Shown: positions 1-11,300 of the stretch, piece after piece
Layout of the letters: every line of letters starts with the position of its first letter
Numbering within the stretch: the stretch's first letter is position 1
Assembly: GCA_905178155.1 (NCBI GenBank)
Contig: CAJINV010000012.1
Location: 926,004-990,003, forward strand
DNA length: 64,000 nt
DNA from: Amoebophrya sp. A120
Taxonomy: Eukaryota; Sar; Dinophyceae; Syndiniales; Amoebophryaceae
Direction: 5' to 3'
Made by a program: the position numbers and the translations under genes
The notes under the pieces: generated by a model
The model's input: only the letters and a program-made list of their open reading frames with translations
Told to the model about the DNA's origin: nothing
Databases searched by the model: none

Positions 1-1936
1 TAGATGCTGTCGCGAAACAAGTCTGGATTTCCACCTGCCTGCTCCGGTCGCAAATTCAGACTCACCAGCCGGTTGATGTCGCTAACCTGCATTCATCCGC
101 CCCTACTTGGAGAAACAAACACCAAATCAGTGTGGTCTAGCAGGTACTACATCGACCAGGCGCACCAGTCGAGGCAATGGCAATGCCAATAGATATGCAT
201 GTAACTATATCAATATTTAGCCTAGTATAGAAAAGTAAATAAGTTGCTCGCGATGAAATTATGCCTTTCTATTATTATTATCGAAGCCACAGGTGATGCC
301 GACCACTGTGCACAAACATCGCACGCACAAGGGGCCCATTGGATCTCAGTGCATGGTAGGATCTGTCACGGCAGGATCTCTCGCACCCGGAGTAGGTGCT
401 CTTTCGGTCCCTCTCTCCTATCCCTAGGAGTGCCCTCACGGCTCGGAGGCGCGTCGGACGTAGTGCCTCGCGAACACCAACACCTCCCCACGACTGCCGT
501 TGATTTTCGTCCGATTTGGAATTGCGCTGCGTAGCCACAGCAAGCATTTGCATGTCTGGGGGCGCTCAACTCGTGGGCGGTTGTGCGCCGCCAGTGTGTT
601 GCTGTGTGGCCGTTTCAGTGGTGCCACAGGGCTCGCCTGTCGTGGCGCGCTCTTCATATTACCGACCAACCGGGTGGCCGCGCACTATCAACGGTCGGCG
701 CTATAATTCTCGGTATGGGCTTGGCCGAGCTCGGATAAGGGGCGGCATCCGGGAGGGTGGGGTGGCCAGCCATCTGGGTGGCTGCGCTCCCCTAACGGTA
801 GCGCAGCTGCGCTCGTCGGCGGTGCCACTCGGCTTGCTGCCCGGTCGTGTCCCGCGGTCGCGCGAGGTGCAGCCGCGGCACCCGAGTGGCAGGACACAAT
901 CAGCACAGCGGCGGTGTGCCTTTTTGTTGCGAGCCTGCGAAGTAGCGCAAGCGCATGGGCCAGGGAGCTGCTTGCTGCTCTCCGCAGAACAACAAGGCCT
1001 GCGCGTATATATGGTCTTCTACTAGGTGACATCATGAGAGGCGTCGGCCCTCATTCACTGGGGCCACTCTTTCAACCTACCAGATCTACTAACCGCTTGC
1101 CCTGATAAGCATGCGGCCTGCTTCTCCCCACGTTACGACCGGGAGATCTCCTCAGGCGACGGCCTTCACAGGAGGTAAATTATGCCTTTCTAGACGAGCT
1201 TGCTCCAACTCATCCTCACAGCCTGAAAGCCTCGCTGGCGAGAACAACAACAAAAAGAGCTCGGCCTGGGGGCAGTCGGAGCATTATTTGCGTCAAGAAA
1301 GAGGTAAATCGCCCAACTACAAAATTTCGTTTGCAAGTTGTAATCTGCACAAAATTATAGCTCTGCGCTTGCCAACTTGTCAAACTTCAAGAATAGTAAA
1401 TGTGTCTACTGACACTACTACGTAGCAACCCTAAAATGACAACAGATCCTCGGACGCGGCACTAGAGATAGCTCCTGCTACGTACTGGCGCTACGAAGAT
1501 GAGGCTGTTGCGTCTTTATAGGCGTATGAAAGATAACTTGGCTGCCTTATTCCTTTTTCTTGAAGATTAAAGCTGTTGCTCTACCCAATCTATAGTCATG
1601 GCGTCAAAAGAACACGTGTAGCAAGGCAGATGTAGGTAAATCCTTTTTCCAGATCATGCACAATGTAGGTAAATAAAAGTAGATGTAAAGTAGTACGTGA
1701 GGAGGCTCCTTCAGTCTTCGGCGTAAGGCTTCATATACATATTGCTCCTGTAGCTTGGAATCTACTAGCAGAGTAGAGTCCTTGTTTATGTTCCTTTCCA
1801 GACAGTTCGGATTCTAAGCACCATGATCGGGTGCTGTGCGCTTCCGCTTTCTCTCATTTTTTCAATATCTTTCAGACGAGACGTGCCCGGCAATTTGATT
1901 TATGTGCCCGCGCTACCCATAATTGGCAGGCCAAAC
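1..1936. other. No supported gene
   Basis: I see no gene I can support here. The stretch from about 480 to 1030 is GC-rich and open in several frames on both strands, but the translations are Arg/Ala/Ser/Cys-rich without recognisable motifs, which is what GC-rich DNA gives by chance. The rest is AT-richer with frequent stops. No tRNA, rRNA or dinoflagellate spliced-leader RNA was recognised. Confidence 0.5.
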
Positions 1937-2464
1937 TTATTGATTTCCCGACCAGCAGGCACGATGCCACTGCGCAAACGGCGTCCACACATTCCAGCAC
2001 CATGCCGGGACCTTGATCGCACCCGGTTCCATACCCGCGTCATCCCCTTCTTTGCGGCAGAACAGAAAGCGGCCGGGAAACGAGTAGTCCGGGTACGTCC
2101 ACACGTAGCATTGGTTCCCCTGACTATCAACTGCGCGCTCGCAGTCGCGCGCCTTTTTCGGGATCCCGCCGAAAAACGAGCCGCGGAAACCGAACGCAAA
2201 CGCCGAGGCGAGGTAGTGCCCTCGCGTGACCGTTTCATCAAACTCGCGGCAGTCGTTCACCTGCAAAGATTCAGACGTAGACGTGGGCACCGGCTTCGGC
2301 ATTGTACCATCATCGTCAACCTCTTGCTCCTTCTTCGTCTTGTGCACCAGGGTGGACACCATCACTCCCGTCACCCCCAGCGGGGAAATGAAACCGCCGG
2401 CATATTTTTCGCCGCCAAGAACCAGGAAGGTCGCGGCCATGGAGAGCATTTTGTTGGTCTTCAT
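1937..2464 (-). CDS. Small hypothetical protein with N-terminal hydrophobic region
   Basis: Uninterrupted 175-codon reading frame. The ATG at 2464 is preferred because the frame further upstream begins only with TTG. Residues 6-40 are hydrophobic (MLSMAATFLVLGG, then SPLGVTGVMVSTLV), which suggests a signal anchor or secretion signal. A Lys/Glu/Asp-rich linker follows, then an aromatic- and Cys-containing C-terminal half with motifs such as FAFGFRGSFFGGIPKK and WCWNVWTPFAQWH. I do not recognise the family. It lies upstream of a (CTA)n tract and shares no neighbour that explains it. It could be a secreted or membrane-bound lineage-specific protein, or an exon of a larger gene. Confidence 0.45.
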   Translation of the reverse strand: MKTNKMLSMAATFLVLGGEKYAGGFISPLGVTGVMVSTLVHKTKKEQEVDDDGTMPKPVPTSTSESLQVNDCREFDETVTRGHYLASAFAFGFRGSFFGGIPKKARDCERAVDSQGNQCYVWTYPDYSFPGRFLFCRKEGDDAGMEPGAIKVPAWCWNVWTPFAQWHRACWSGNQ

Positions 2465-2548
2465 TGTCAAGAAGCGCGTTTTTTTTTTTTAATTCGTGCT
2501 CGAATTTTTGATCTTGCGTAGGAGCGCGAGGAAGAGGTGGATTCTTCT

Positions 2549-2570
2549 CTACTACTACTACTACTACTAC
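2549..2570. repeat. (CTA)n microsatellite
   Basis: Seven consecutive CTA trinucleotides, just upstream (in transcription sense) of the minus-strand gene ending at 1937. Confidence 0.9.
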
Positions 2571-3525
2571 CAAATTTGAGTTATATTCTATCTATCGAAT
2601 CAGAATAGAAAAGCGGGCAACGCTGAACGCGGGGGTTCGTTAGGTTTCTCCTGTAGTTTTTCGCAGACACGATTGGTGTTCTTCTGCTTGCAAGTATGTT
2701 TCTCCAAGTAGAACTGCGCCGAGGCGACAAGCAGTAGCAACACTGTCGCTAGACGGGCACCAGCACGGCGAGACTCTACTACACGACGACCGAGAGTGGA
2801 CTGAGTATCAGATTACAGACAGTGCTGAGAGGCAGTTGTTAATTTTTACTAGTTTCGAAATTCATTAAACCCGACATAGCTGACACGCCAGACCGAAGTT
2901 TCCAAGTTGGGTCGAACTTCGAGCAGCAGCTGTTTCGGACAACAAATCAAGCTACTCGACAGGTTGTAGGAAGCGCGACTCCTGGGCGTATAACCGACTT
3001 GAGATGTTGAGGACCGAGTTATTCGGAGTTCGCTTCTTGTGATATGAGAGCACCACGTTCGTCGACCGATTCGGAGTCCGCTTCTCCTGATTCTATCCAT
3101 AAGCTTGATTCTAGTGCCTTGATTCTACTCATTATTCTGATTGATTCTACTATACCGATTCCACTTGTGGTCTGATTCCATTAGTCTGATTCCGTTTGCT
3201 AAGTCTGATTCCCTCCCTTACCATTTTTTATGCCAGTCCTGTAGTGTATTTAACAGAAAGTGAATCAATCTAGTGGGTGCTAGTCTGGTGTCATATTAAT
3301 TTCAAAAGCAACATCCACGACGTCGACGCCGAACAGTGACTCGCGAGCAACACGATCTCTTCTGCAGCACCGGCAGCGCTACATACTTCTGACTACTCGT
3401 ATTTATTTGGCTGTGGAGATACTATACGTAAGGTTGGAATCGCAGCTGCGGAAGGTGGAGCTCTGCTTCATCCACAACTTCTCGACAGACGACCCATCAT
3501 GATCTTTATCATCTTCAAGCTCCTT
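2571..3525. other. Intergenic, degenerate GATTC repeats
   Basis: No convincing coding sequence. Between about 3060 and 3215 the hexamer TGATTC (with C/T variation) recurs roughly ten times at irregular spacing, forming a degenerate short repeat field. The rest looks unstructured. Confidence 0.5.
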
Positions 3526-4764
3526 CTACAAGAAATTCCGTGCGTGTACTTTTTGTGGCTTTGAACGAACTGCATTGTTCTTGATGCACGCCAGTAAGCT
3601 ATCTTGATCTTGCTCCTCTTCTCCGATTTCTTGATCTTGAACGCCATCATGCGTTCCACTACTTTCTCGCTCCAATCCTCGTGTTCGCCCACTTCTGCCT
3701 TCTTCCCTCACCCCAGCTCCCCCGTCCGCCACACGGCCAAAAGTGCTGGCCGTTCCCATCGTCATCCCAATCGCCGGTAAAATCATCCCGAGACCCATCC
3801 CACTCGTGGCTAATGGGTGGATGTTCTGGTACCGGTCGTGGGCGAGCAAGTCGCTCGCCGCGCAGTTCAAGTGCTCGTACGCCCTACTGCCGCCGGACTG
3901 CACGCGGGAGATCTGCGCCGCTTGCTCGATCAGCATATGGGACTCTCAAGCGTTACATTCTCAACTGTTACGTGATTTGTCATGCAAATTTACCACCAAG
4001 ATCGCCGCGATTAAGCTGCTTCGCATGGCAAATCTTCGAAAGGCTAAACAGCATCAAATCTGTGCCAAATCTGTAATGCATAAGGCGCAATCTTCCCCCT
4101 TTCGCTTATTTTACCGCTCTTGCATTACAAATTCATGTAACAGTTGAGAATGTAACACTTGCAAACGCCATACAGCATCCGGGTGTCGTGCACTTTCGCG
4201 TCCATGGTGGTCGCGTCGGAGATCAGAGACTGGAACCACGCTAAAATCGAGGACACCATGAAGGAAAGCCCCGAGGTCGCCTCCGCATTGATGTTGCAAA
4301 TCGCCCGGTTTACCAGCTGCACGGTGTCCACGTCGAGAGCGACTTTGGAGGAGGATTCCGCTTTTTTCAAGTGTTCTAGCGCGTGTTTTAGGTGGAATAT
4401 GGGAGTGTCAGGATTGAAATCAACAATAAAGTTGAAATAGTATGGCTTGGGCAAAACGTTTATTTCGAGAAAGTTCAAAAATTTTTGTATGCATATTCTG
4501 CATGTAGTTAGTGTACGCATTGATTATTAATAATGGAGGATTAACTTGCATGATTGGTTGATTAGCATGACAGAAATGATAGGATAACTAATCTGATATA
4601 GCTAGTTAACCATAAGCTATGTAGCATTGTGGATTCGTGTGGGAACGGTCGCCAAACTCGAGCGGACTCCTCCTCCTCCTCATCGCCAGTTCGGATAGCT
4701 GTTTCTGCGGTTTCTCCATCCCAAGCCACCAAATGAGAGGCAACTGAAGGCACGACGTGCATGA
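3526..4764 (-). CDS. Hypothetical protein interrupted by introners
   Basis: Two exons are well supported. The upstream one (about 4396-4178) reads FHLKHALEHLKKAESSSKV... and ends DAKVHDTRM. Removing the family D introner at 3936-4172 plus one TSD joins it in frame to LIEQAAQISRVQSGG... (to 3526), which has a Gly/Met-rich hydrophobic patch (SGMGLGMILPAIGMTMG) and a Glu/Gln-rich tail. A possible first exon (4764-4634, MHVVPSVASHLVAWDG... then a poly-Glu run) lies beyond a second element at 4397-4628, but that junction does not join in frame in a simple way, so the 5' end is uncertain. The protein is predicted helical and I do not recognise the family. Confidence 0.5.
3936..4172. mobile_element. 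Family D introner
   Basis: A 237-bp element with long terminal inverted repeats: left TATGGGACTCTCAAGCGTTA, right end the inverse of TATGGCGTTTGCAAGTGTTA, both continuing into CATTCTCAACTGTTAC. It is flanked by the 5-bp TSD CAGCA (3931-3935 and 4173-4177). It lies inside a coding exon, and its removal with one TSD keeps the host frame open. A second copy of the family is at 30144. Confidence 0.85.
4397..4628. mobile_element. Composite introner (G+C type, short form)
   Basis: On the minus strand it begins AATGCTACATAGCTTATGG, runs through a segment that ends TTTTGCCCAAGCCATA, and finishes with a family C terminus (GATTTCAATCCTGACACTCC). The flanks carry GTGGA on both sides (4392-4396, 4629-4633). 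The same composite, with a full-length family C interior, occurs at about 15492-15957. The exact ends and the splice junction are unresolved. Confidence 0.6.
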
Positions 4765-4987
4765 ACAGAGCGACCTTGTGCGAATGTGAACGTCCATGCT
4801 GTGCCTGTGAGTAGAGTTTTGAAATAAGATGTTGCGTAGCATGTTCCTGATAGAACAGAATCAATCTAGAAAACATATTGAGAAACAGAAAGAACAAATG
4901 ACGTAAGCTCTAACGTGAGAAAGAGATGTTTTTTTTTCCAGAGAAAGCGCGAGGGCTCACCGATAATTTGTTGCTTTCCCGGGTACA

Positions 4988-5287
4988 ATGCACGAAAGAA
5001 AGAGCGTAGTTGTGATCAGATATCTTCTTGTCATCTTTTCATCTTTCGTCTTTGTTTTTGCTGGTTCAAATGCGTCTTTCCAAAACACAACCGTAGGGCG
5101 AATGATTAAGACGACAACACAGACTAATAAACGAGTGCTACCACAAAATGCGGCTGGTAGCGACGGGTCTCTTATGGCTCGGAGGGCCTACCTCTCCAAT
5201 GACTCCGTGCACGACTGTCGACTTGGTTTCCCTGGGGACCACTGCGACGTGTTCGGTGAACAGCATGGTCGTTGCCGCGTCCGGTAA
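4988..5287 (+). CDS. Small ORF with predicted signal peptide
   Basis: 99 codons from an ATG. The N-terminus is a textbook signal peptide: basic start (MHERKS), hydrophobic core VVVIRYLLVIFSSFVFVFA, and a small-residue cleavage region (GSNAS). The mature part contains HDCRLGFPGDHCDVFGEQHG with two Cys. It overlaps, in another frame, the start proposed for the next gene (5265). It is therefore either a separate small secreted protein or the first exon of that gene through an intron I could not place. Family unknown. Confidence 0.35.
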   Translation: MHERKSVVVIRYLLVIFSSFVFVFAGSNASFQNTTVGRMIKTTTQTNKRVLPQNAAGSDGSLMARRAYLSNDSVHDCRLGFPGDHCDVFGEQHGRCRVR

Positions 5288-7256
5288 CGGGAAAGACGAC
5301 CCCAATGGTTTCGAGGACCGGTTCCGTAACTCCCTCCGCAACCTGGACCAGGGCGCGTTGCAGATGCGGACTCGTTTGATGCAGGAGCGGTTGGAGATGC
5401 TCGAAGCCATCCAGAATGGCAGTGTCATTCTATGAAAAGCAAACCTCTCTCTGATCATCCTACGTGTAGTTCTTTTGTCATGCTGGGGATGTTGAGTTTG
5501 TGTCTTGCAAGAACATCAAAAGGGCATGACGAGAGAGGTTTTTCCATAGCATAACTCTTGAACGACTTGCCCAACGCCCCCCTCGAACGCGGCATTGGCA
5601 GTACTTCGAGATCTACTCCTTCGAATACATTCCTGCTTTTTGTTTGCTCTGTAGGATGTTACTTGAACTGCAGCATTGATCTATATTTGCATGACAAGTC
5701 TGTATGTGCATTCGATTCAGCACTGTGCGTGTCCCTCAGTGTTGCAGTTCTTATATACATCCCACAACGCAAACAAAAACAGGCTGGCACCAGATTGGGG
5801 TTTCTGAGTGGTGTCGTCTCCTCAGCTGCATCGGTGGAATTCGTCTGTCTGTCTTACAAGCCCGTATTGTGGATGTCTCCCAAATTGAGTGGTTGTTCGA
5901 ACAGTTGGGTCTGTCCTTTCAGTGGCGGGTATAATTCTAACGCTGGTTTTTTGTCATGCAGAAAGGACGTTTTGATCATGCGGATACAGTGCTTTCCATT
6001 CTACCCACACATACACATTTGCACCAGCAAGAGGCACAGTCTTTGCGTTGAGTACGGGCTTGTCAGTACTAATCCATACAAAAATGACAAACAGATTCCC
6101 CGCGTCGATCGCCACCGTTCTCTGCGTATTTGCGCCCAGTTCTTGATCAACGAGCGCTCCCGCCAGGAGTGGCCCCGCCTGATTCAGATGTTGCCCTCCA
6201 AGCAGCAGCTCGACCAGAAGAAGTTGATGTCCATGCTCCCGCAGATGTTCGGTCCGCAGCCCCTCGCCCTCGGAAACGGTGCCTCTTCCAGCAGTTCCTC
6301 CGCGATTCCGATGGGGTATGCGCCCGCCACTCCGCATTCGCCGACGATGAGCCAGGTATCGATGTTTTCATATGATGAGAGTGATGTTTTTTCGTGTGTG
6401 AGACGACGTAATCTTTCCAATATTCGAAAACAGCAAAACTTCGCGCCGCAGGACTACTCGACGCAGGTCCCCACTGGTTCCGGCTCGCACGCGCAGTCCA
6501 TGTGCGAGCAGTTCATCTTGAGCATGCAGTCGAACGGGAACACGCAACCCGTGACGCAGCCGAACATGAACGGCCCCATCATCGCTCCGCCGCCCCCGGC
6601 TCCCACTTACACGTCCTCATCGTCGCCCCCGCCGACGATCTTTGACACCATGCCCCCCCAGGTACCGCCGCCTGGTACGACATGGGAGGTCGACGACGAA
6701 GGTGACACTGACGTCTACCAGGCCTCTGCCATCGCGGGTCACGGATTGGGCGTGCCCACGACCACCACGTCCTCCACCACCGACTTTTTCTCCCAGTTCT
6801 CTTCGGTGCAGGTCGTGCGCATGGAGTACACCCCGGCGGCCATTGCCGCGGAGCAGGAGGATGCGACCGCGGAGGATTCCGCGCCGAGTGATCAGGTGCG
6901 AATAGATGTTTCTTTGTATGGCAGTCGGTTATCCGCGTTGGTATGCTTCTGTAATGCGAAAGCCATGCTTTACCACCGGCGCATGATCATGTTGCCCGTG
7001 AGCGCCGTTTTTGGTTGAGCTTAATCTTAATGAGCCTGTACATGTATTCGCACAGGAACAAGGACTCATGATCGAGGACCCGGACTACTACGCCGAATTC
7101 GCGGAGGAGGACATCGCGAAGGCCAAGAAGATCCGGCGGGTCGAGGATGAGATCGCGGCCAAGGCGCAAGCCAAGTCCAAATCGAAGGCGAAGCCCAAGG
7201 CCAAGCCGATCCCGCCGAAGAAGCAGGTGTTCGCACCGAAGAAGATGCCCCGCTAG
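5265..7256 (+). CDS. Gln/Pro/Ser-rich protein with basic C-terminus, function unknown
   Basis: Multi-exon gene. Exon 1 (MVVAASGNGKDDPNGFEDRF..., from 5265) ends near 5430 at an element with inverted ends. A short exon (NDLPNAPLERGIGSTS, about 5555-5620) follows, then an intron to about 6097. Next comes a long exon with a helical part (LINERSRQEWPRLIQML, KKLMSMLPQMFG) followed by Ser/Pro/Gln-rich sequence. Two GT-AG introns (6356-6433 or 6356-6451, and 6896-7055) then lead to an acidic segment (EQGLMIEDPDYYAEFAEEDI) and a Lys/Ala-rich tail ending APKKMPR. The 6896-7055 junction is solid: CAG|GTGCGAATA ... TATTCGCACAG|GAA keeps the frame. I do not recognise the family; the low-complexity and basic tail would fit a nucleic-acid-associated protein, but that is a guess. 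Confidence 0.55.
5431..5548. mobile_element. Short intron-like element with inverted ends
   Basis: Left end TATGAAAAGCAAACCTCTCT; the right end is the inverse of TATGGAAAAACCTCTCTCG. It lies between two coding exons of the plus-strand gene. No clean 5-bp duplication is visible, and simple excision does not restore the frame, so the boundaries may have drifted. Confidence 0.5.
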
Positions 7257-8303
7257 ATGTGAGGACCTGTTTTTACGTTTTGTAGAAGCAGTCGACTCAG
7301 ATAGTGACTCGCTTTTGGAAATTTACAACAACGATTTACAACACCAAGAACTTCACAGCTTTGAAATTGCTTTACTTTAGTGAAGAGGAAGCGCACTCAC
7401 GAAACACTACTACCATTGATTTATTAGTTGACGCGGCTGTGCGCAAGATTACTACTGTTTCGGTCTCACAGAACTTACACTGCCCTTCGGGGTTTTTGGC
7501 GATACAAAACACCGCCCATACTAAAAACAATTACGAACTTCGACTGAAGAATACAAATTTTATGCAAAATAAATGCTGTCTTCGATGTCTTTCTTCGTGT
7601 TTTATGTAGAGCGACTATCTCGGAGTACTGTTTGACGAGTTTACCTCTAATAGCATGCGCCGTAGTTCTTATTTGTCTTTCGACAGTAAGACACAGAGAT
7701 CTTCCGGCCTCTTAGTGCCAATTTCCATTGTCAGCGATACAACGACGAGTCACAGGCTAGCAAGCAATGGAAGAGAAAGCAACACTGCTGATGCTTTTGT
7801 CATAGTACATGAACATACATACATGGGACGAGTGTCATAGAAGTGCAAGCTGTTGACTATGTGCTCCCCCGAGTAAACTTGTAAGTGGACTAAGTGGACA
7901 GAAGCAATGGCAAAAATGAAAAAGCACTGACGTAGAACGAAAGTACCTTTGTGCTCATCTGCTGTTCTGCACGTGATTGAACTGAAAACACAAGTCTACG
8001 CGGAATCGGTGTGGTATTATGTCGCGTCGAAAAAGAAGCACTACTCCGCCCGCAACGTCGGTTTTGATTATTTGAAGCGCGGGTCTCTGGGTGGGTTGTC
8101 GGTTGAATGATTTCTATTTGATGTAGATGCGCGCGCACGAATAGAAGAAGTAGTTGATATCCAAGGGGCGAGTGAAGCGCAAACCTGAGTGACTCCGAAA
8201 TTCCACCTACAGGCTCGCTTCACCTCGTAAGAGAGCTTCACCGTAATAGGAAACTCATGTAAACACCGCACACAGAGAGAAGTTGTAGTAGAGACCGAAC
8301 AGG
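7257..8303. other. Intergenic
   Basis: AT-rich, stops in all frames, only short ORFs. No RNA gene, repeat array or conserved element recognised. Confidence 0.5.
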
Positions 8304-11300
8304 ATGAATCTGAACGGCGACAAGGCCGTCGTGAGCGGCCTTTTGGACCGTAACCAGGTCCAGGAGCGCGTGGAGAACCAGAAGTCGAAGACGAAGCGGT
8401 GGGATCACGTAGATCTCGACGGAGTTACCGGTCTTCCGATTTTCTGTATTCGCGGACTCTACCCGAGCCAGGGTGGAGTTGGTGCTTACCAGCACTCGAT
8501 ACCGTTGCGTCTGCGGCAACACCACCTCGTAGCGGACGCAGAGACGTTCACGCCCAAGGCTACCGCGAAGATGGTGGTATAGTTTGAATATCGCGTCTTG
8601 GGTCGTTGTCATGCAGCTATTGCGATGAAGATCATGACGCTCTACTTCATGTTGTGACTGCAATGGTAACCCGTTCTCCAAAAACAGACACACCTCCTTT
8701 ACTACCGCAAGATGGGTATGCACAACGCCGAGTGGACTCAGCTTATTCACGGGTGCGATTTCCGCCACATCATCGCGAATCTTCAGCACGGGAACATGGA
8801 GGACAAAGTGGAGGAGCTGCAGAACTGGTCGAAAAGCAAGCTCTTCAAGTACCGCATGGCAAACCTGGTGGAGAACAAGAAAAAAGAGAAGGTAATACAC
8901 GGTGGAAGTGCTTCACTTAGTTGCTCTTGTAGCGACAGCACTATCATGCAGGAGTAGATCACTACTCCGTCCGATTTAAACACAGCGTGCATTTTACCAC
9001 AATGACATCTTCAATAAAAACAAACTTTTAATGCCAGAAACTCTTCTTGATCGAGCATGGCGAATTCTGCGTCGCGGAGCGTATGCGATTCCGGAAACGG
9101 ACTGGAGCGCATAAGGACATCACCGCATTTACGGGCTGTGATATGAAGCCGCACGGACGCGGCCGGTATTTCCTCCACGATTTCGCCGCCCAACAGAAAA
9201 CGAAATGCTGCGGCACATTCGTATTAATTTTGTTTCATGTGACCACGTGCTCTTCTCATGCAGGCCTGGTTCCTGATGTCATGTGTCGAGTCTTCTTCTC
9301 CAAAAAACTTTCTCAGGTGCAATACACCGACATTGCGGAAGTTGCACCGCTGGCGCACGACGACGCCATCCGCCAGAAAGCGCTTCCACTGCGGAGGTGC
9401 AACACGGACTTGACGAACCCCTCGATTGAGCACGACGCTTCCGCACTGTCGGCTTTGAGTTTTCTCATGCACCTGTGCGAACTTTACGGTCAGGATGCTA
9501 CTCAGAAGATGTACACTCCGGCCGATACGCACTGGACGGACGTGGCGCTGGATCACTGGGGCGACGGCGACCTACAGCGGAATAAAATCCACATCTTCCC
9601 CATCATGGCATGTGACCAGGGCAGCCCGGAGGTGCGGTGCGCGCAAATCATCTTCACCATGCTGCAAGGCCACTACACCTTCGGACCCGCGCATTTTAGT
9701 AGTAATAGGGTGAAGAACTGCTGTCCCGAGGCGCGGGTGATTGCTGCCATGATCCGCAAGATGGAGCGTGGTCCATTTGGGACCTGCGAAAATCAGGGGA
9801 AGCTGAAAGGCGCTCTCGCATTTGCGCAGCAAGAATCAGTGCATCTCAAGGAGGACGCGAAAAAGCGACCACACGCTGATCAGCTGGTCGATGCGATGGA
9901 CGCGGCGGATCTGGAAGAGGCGCTGAAGATGATCAGTATTTTTTGCTGCTGCTTTCCAATGATGATCCTTCTAGACCTGCTGCGGAATCTCGTTACTTTG
10001 TGTCTAGTTTTCATCCCCCTCGTCAGGTGCCCCGGTTTAGTCCGCAATAATCTCACCATACCATCGCGCTTCATCCCCCTGGTGATCCCCATCGAGATCC
10101 CCATCAAGATCCCAACTTTTTATGCCCCCCCCCGGGACCCCTCGCGATCCCCCTTGAGTTCTGAATAGAATTTCTTCAACGTGTGGCTTTTCTGCAGCAA
10201 GTCGTCATGTCAGAATGTGCTTAATTCTCAGCCCGGTCGTAATTCTCGTTTGTCGTTGAAGCGGCGTTTTTATTTCCAACATATGAACATCAGATGTCTC
10301 CGGCTTTCATGGGACCGAATGCCGGTGGCGCCGCTTGATGATCACGATTGTATGATATGGAAAAGCGCTTTCCTCGTGGTTCAAGCAAACGAAAATGTAA
10401 TGCGTCAACACTGCAAATTTTATCAAGTTTTGTCATGCGGGGAAAGATCTGTTTTTCCATTTCATAAAGGCTGATGATGTTGAGCAAGAAGCAGCGGGCT
10501 CCGATGAAGTACTTGACGAAGTTTTTGTCTGACACCGAATACCACGATCCGAAGAAAATCTCCAATGAGGAGAAAAAGCGCATCGCGGCTAGCCGCTCGG
10601 GAGTCGCCTCGTATCAACCGAAGGAGGGAGCTATCGATATTGACGATAAGGATGAGGACGCGGAGGACAAGGACTCCGGCTGCCCGGCACAGTACAAGGG
10701 AACCGCAAAACCACTGCACGACAAGTTGTCCAAGATGGAGTTGTGCAAGATGCGGTGCGGATACGACCTCTGCAAGCCCGCCTGGGACTACTTCAACTGG
10801 TTGCGGATGTTTCATCAAAACAGCGCGAAGAACGGCTTGCGGATTTCCGATCCGATCTTTCAGAACTTGTCCAAAATGTTCGTCGGGTGGAACTGCGATT
10901 TCTTCGACAAAGACCACTACTCTCCAGTCGAATTCAATACACTGCAGGCCGTGTACCGCAGCAGAACCTGGCGTGTCCAGTTCTACGAAACAATCAAAAC
11001 GCTCCGGAAGTCGAAGTTGCACCGTGAGCGTGGCTTCCCGGTGATCAACAGAATCATCCTCAAATGGTACGAGGAAAACATGGACTTGCAGTTCGGCGTC
11101 TGGGAGCAGATGGCCAACAAAAAAATGACCATCCAGCTCGCCGACATGGAGCGGGTTTTCGAAGCGGCTTCGTTTCCGATCTCGGCTTCCGCGAAAACGG
11201 CGATGCAGGCGTGGCACCAAAACAAGTGCAATCTGGTCGAGGATTTCGCTTTCGAAAGTAACGCCCCGAAGAGTGCGATGGAAGAGGATGCGGAACAGCA

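Noticed and set aside
516-1035. GC-rich ORFs on both strands as genes
   Set aside because: Translations are compositionally biased and show no motif, and equal openness in several frames is expected from high GC.
5558-7018. A single 486-codon exon
   Set aside because: It starts with TTG, runs through an intron-like AT-rich stretch (5640-6097) and at least one clear GT-AG intron, and only happens to stay open. Treated as several exons.
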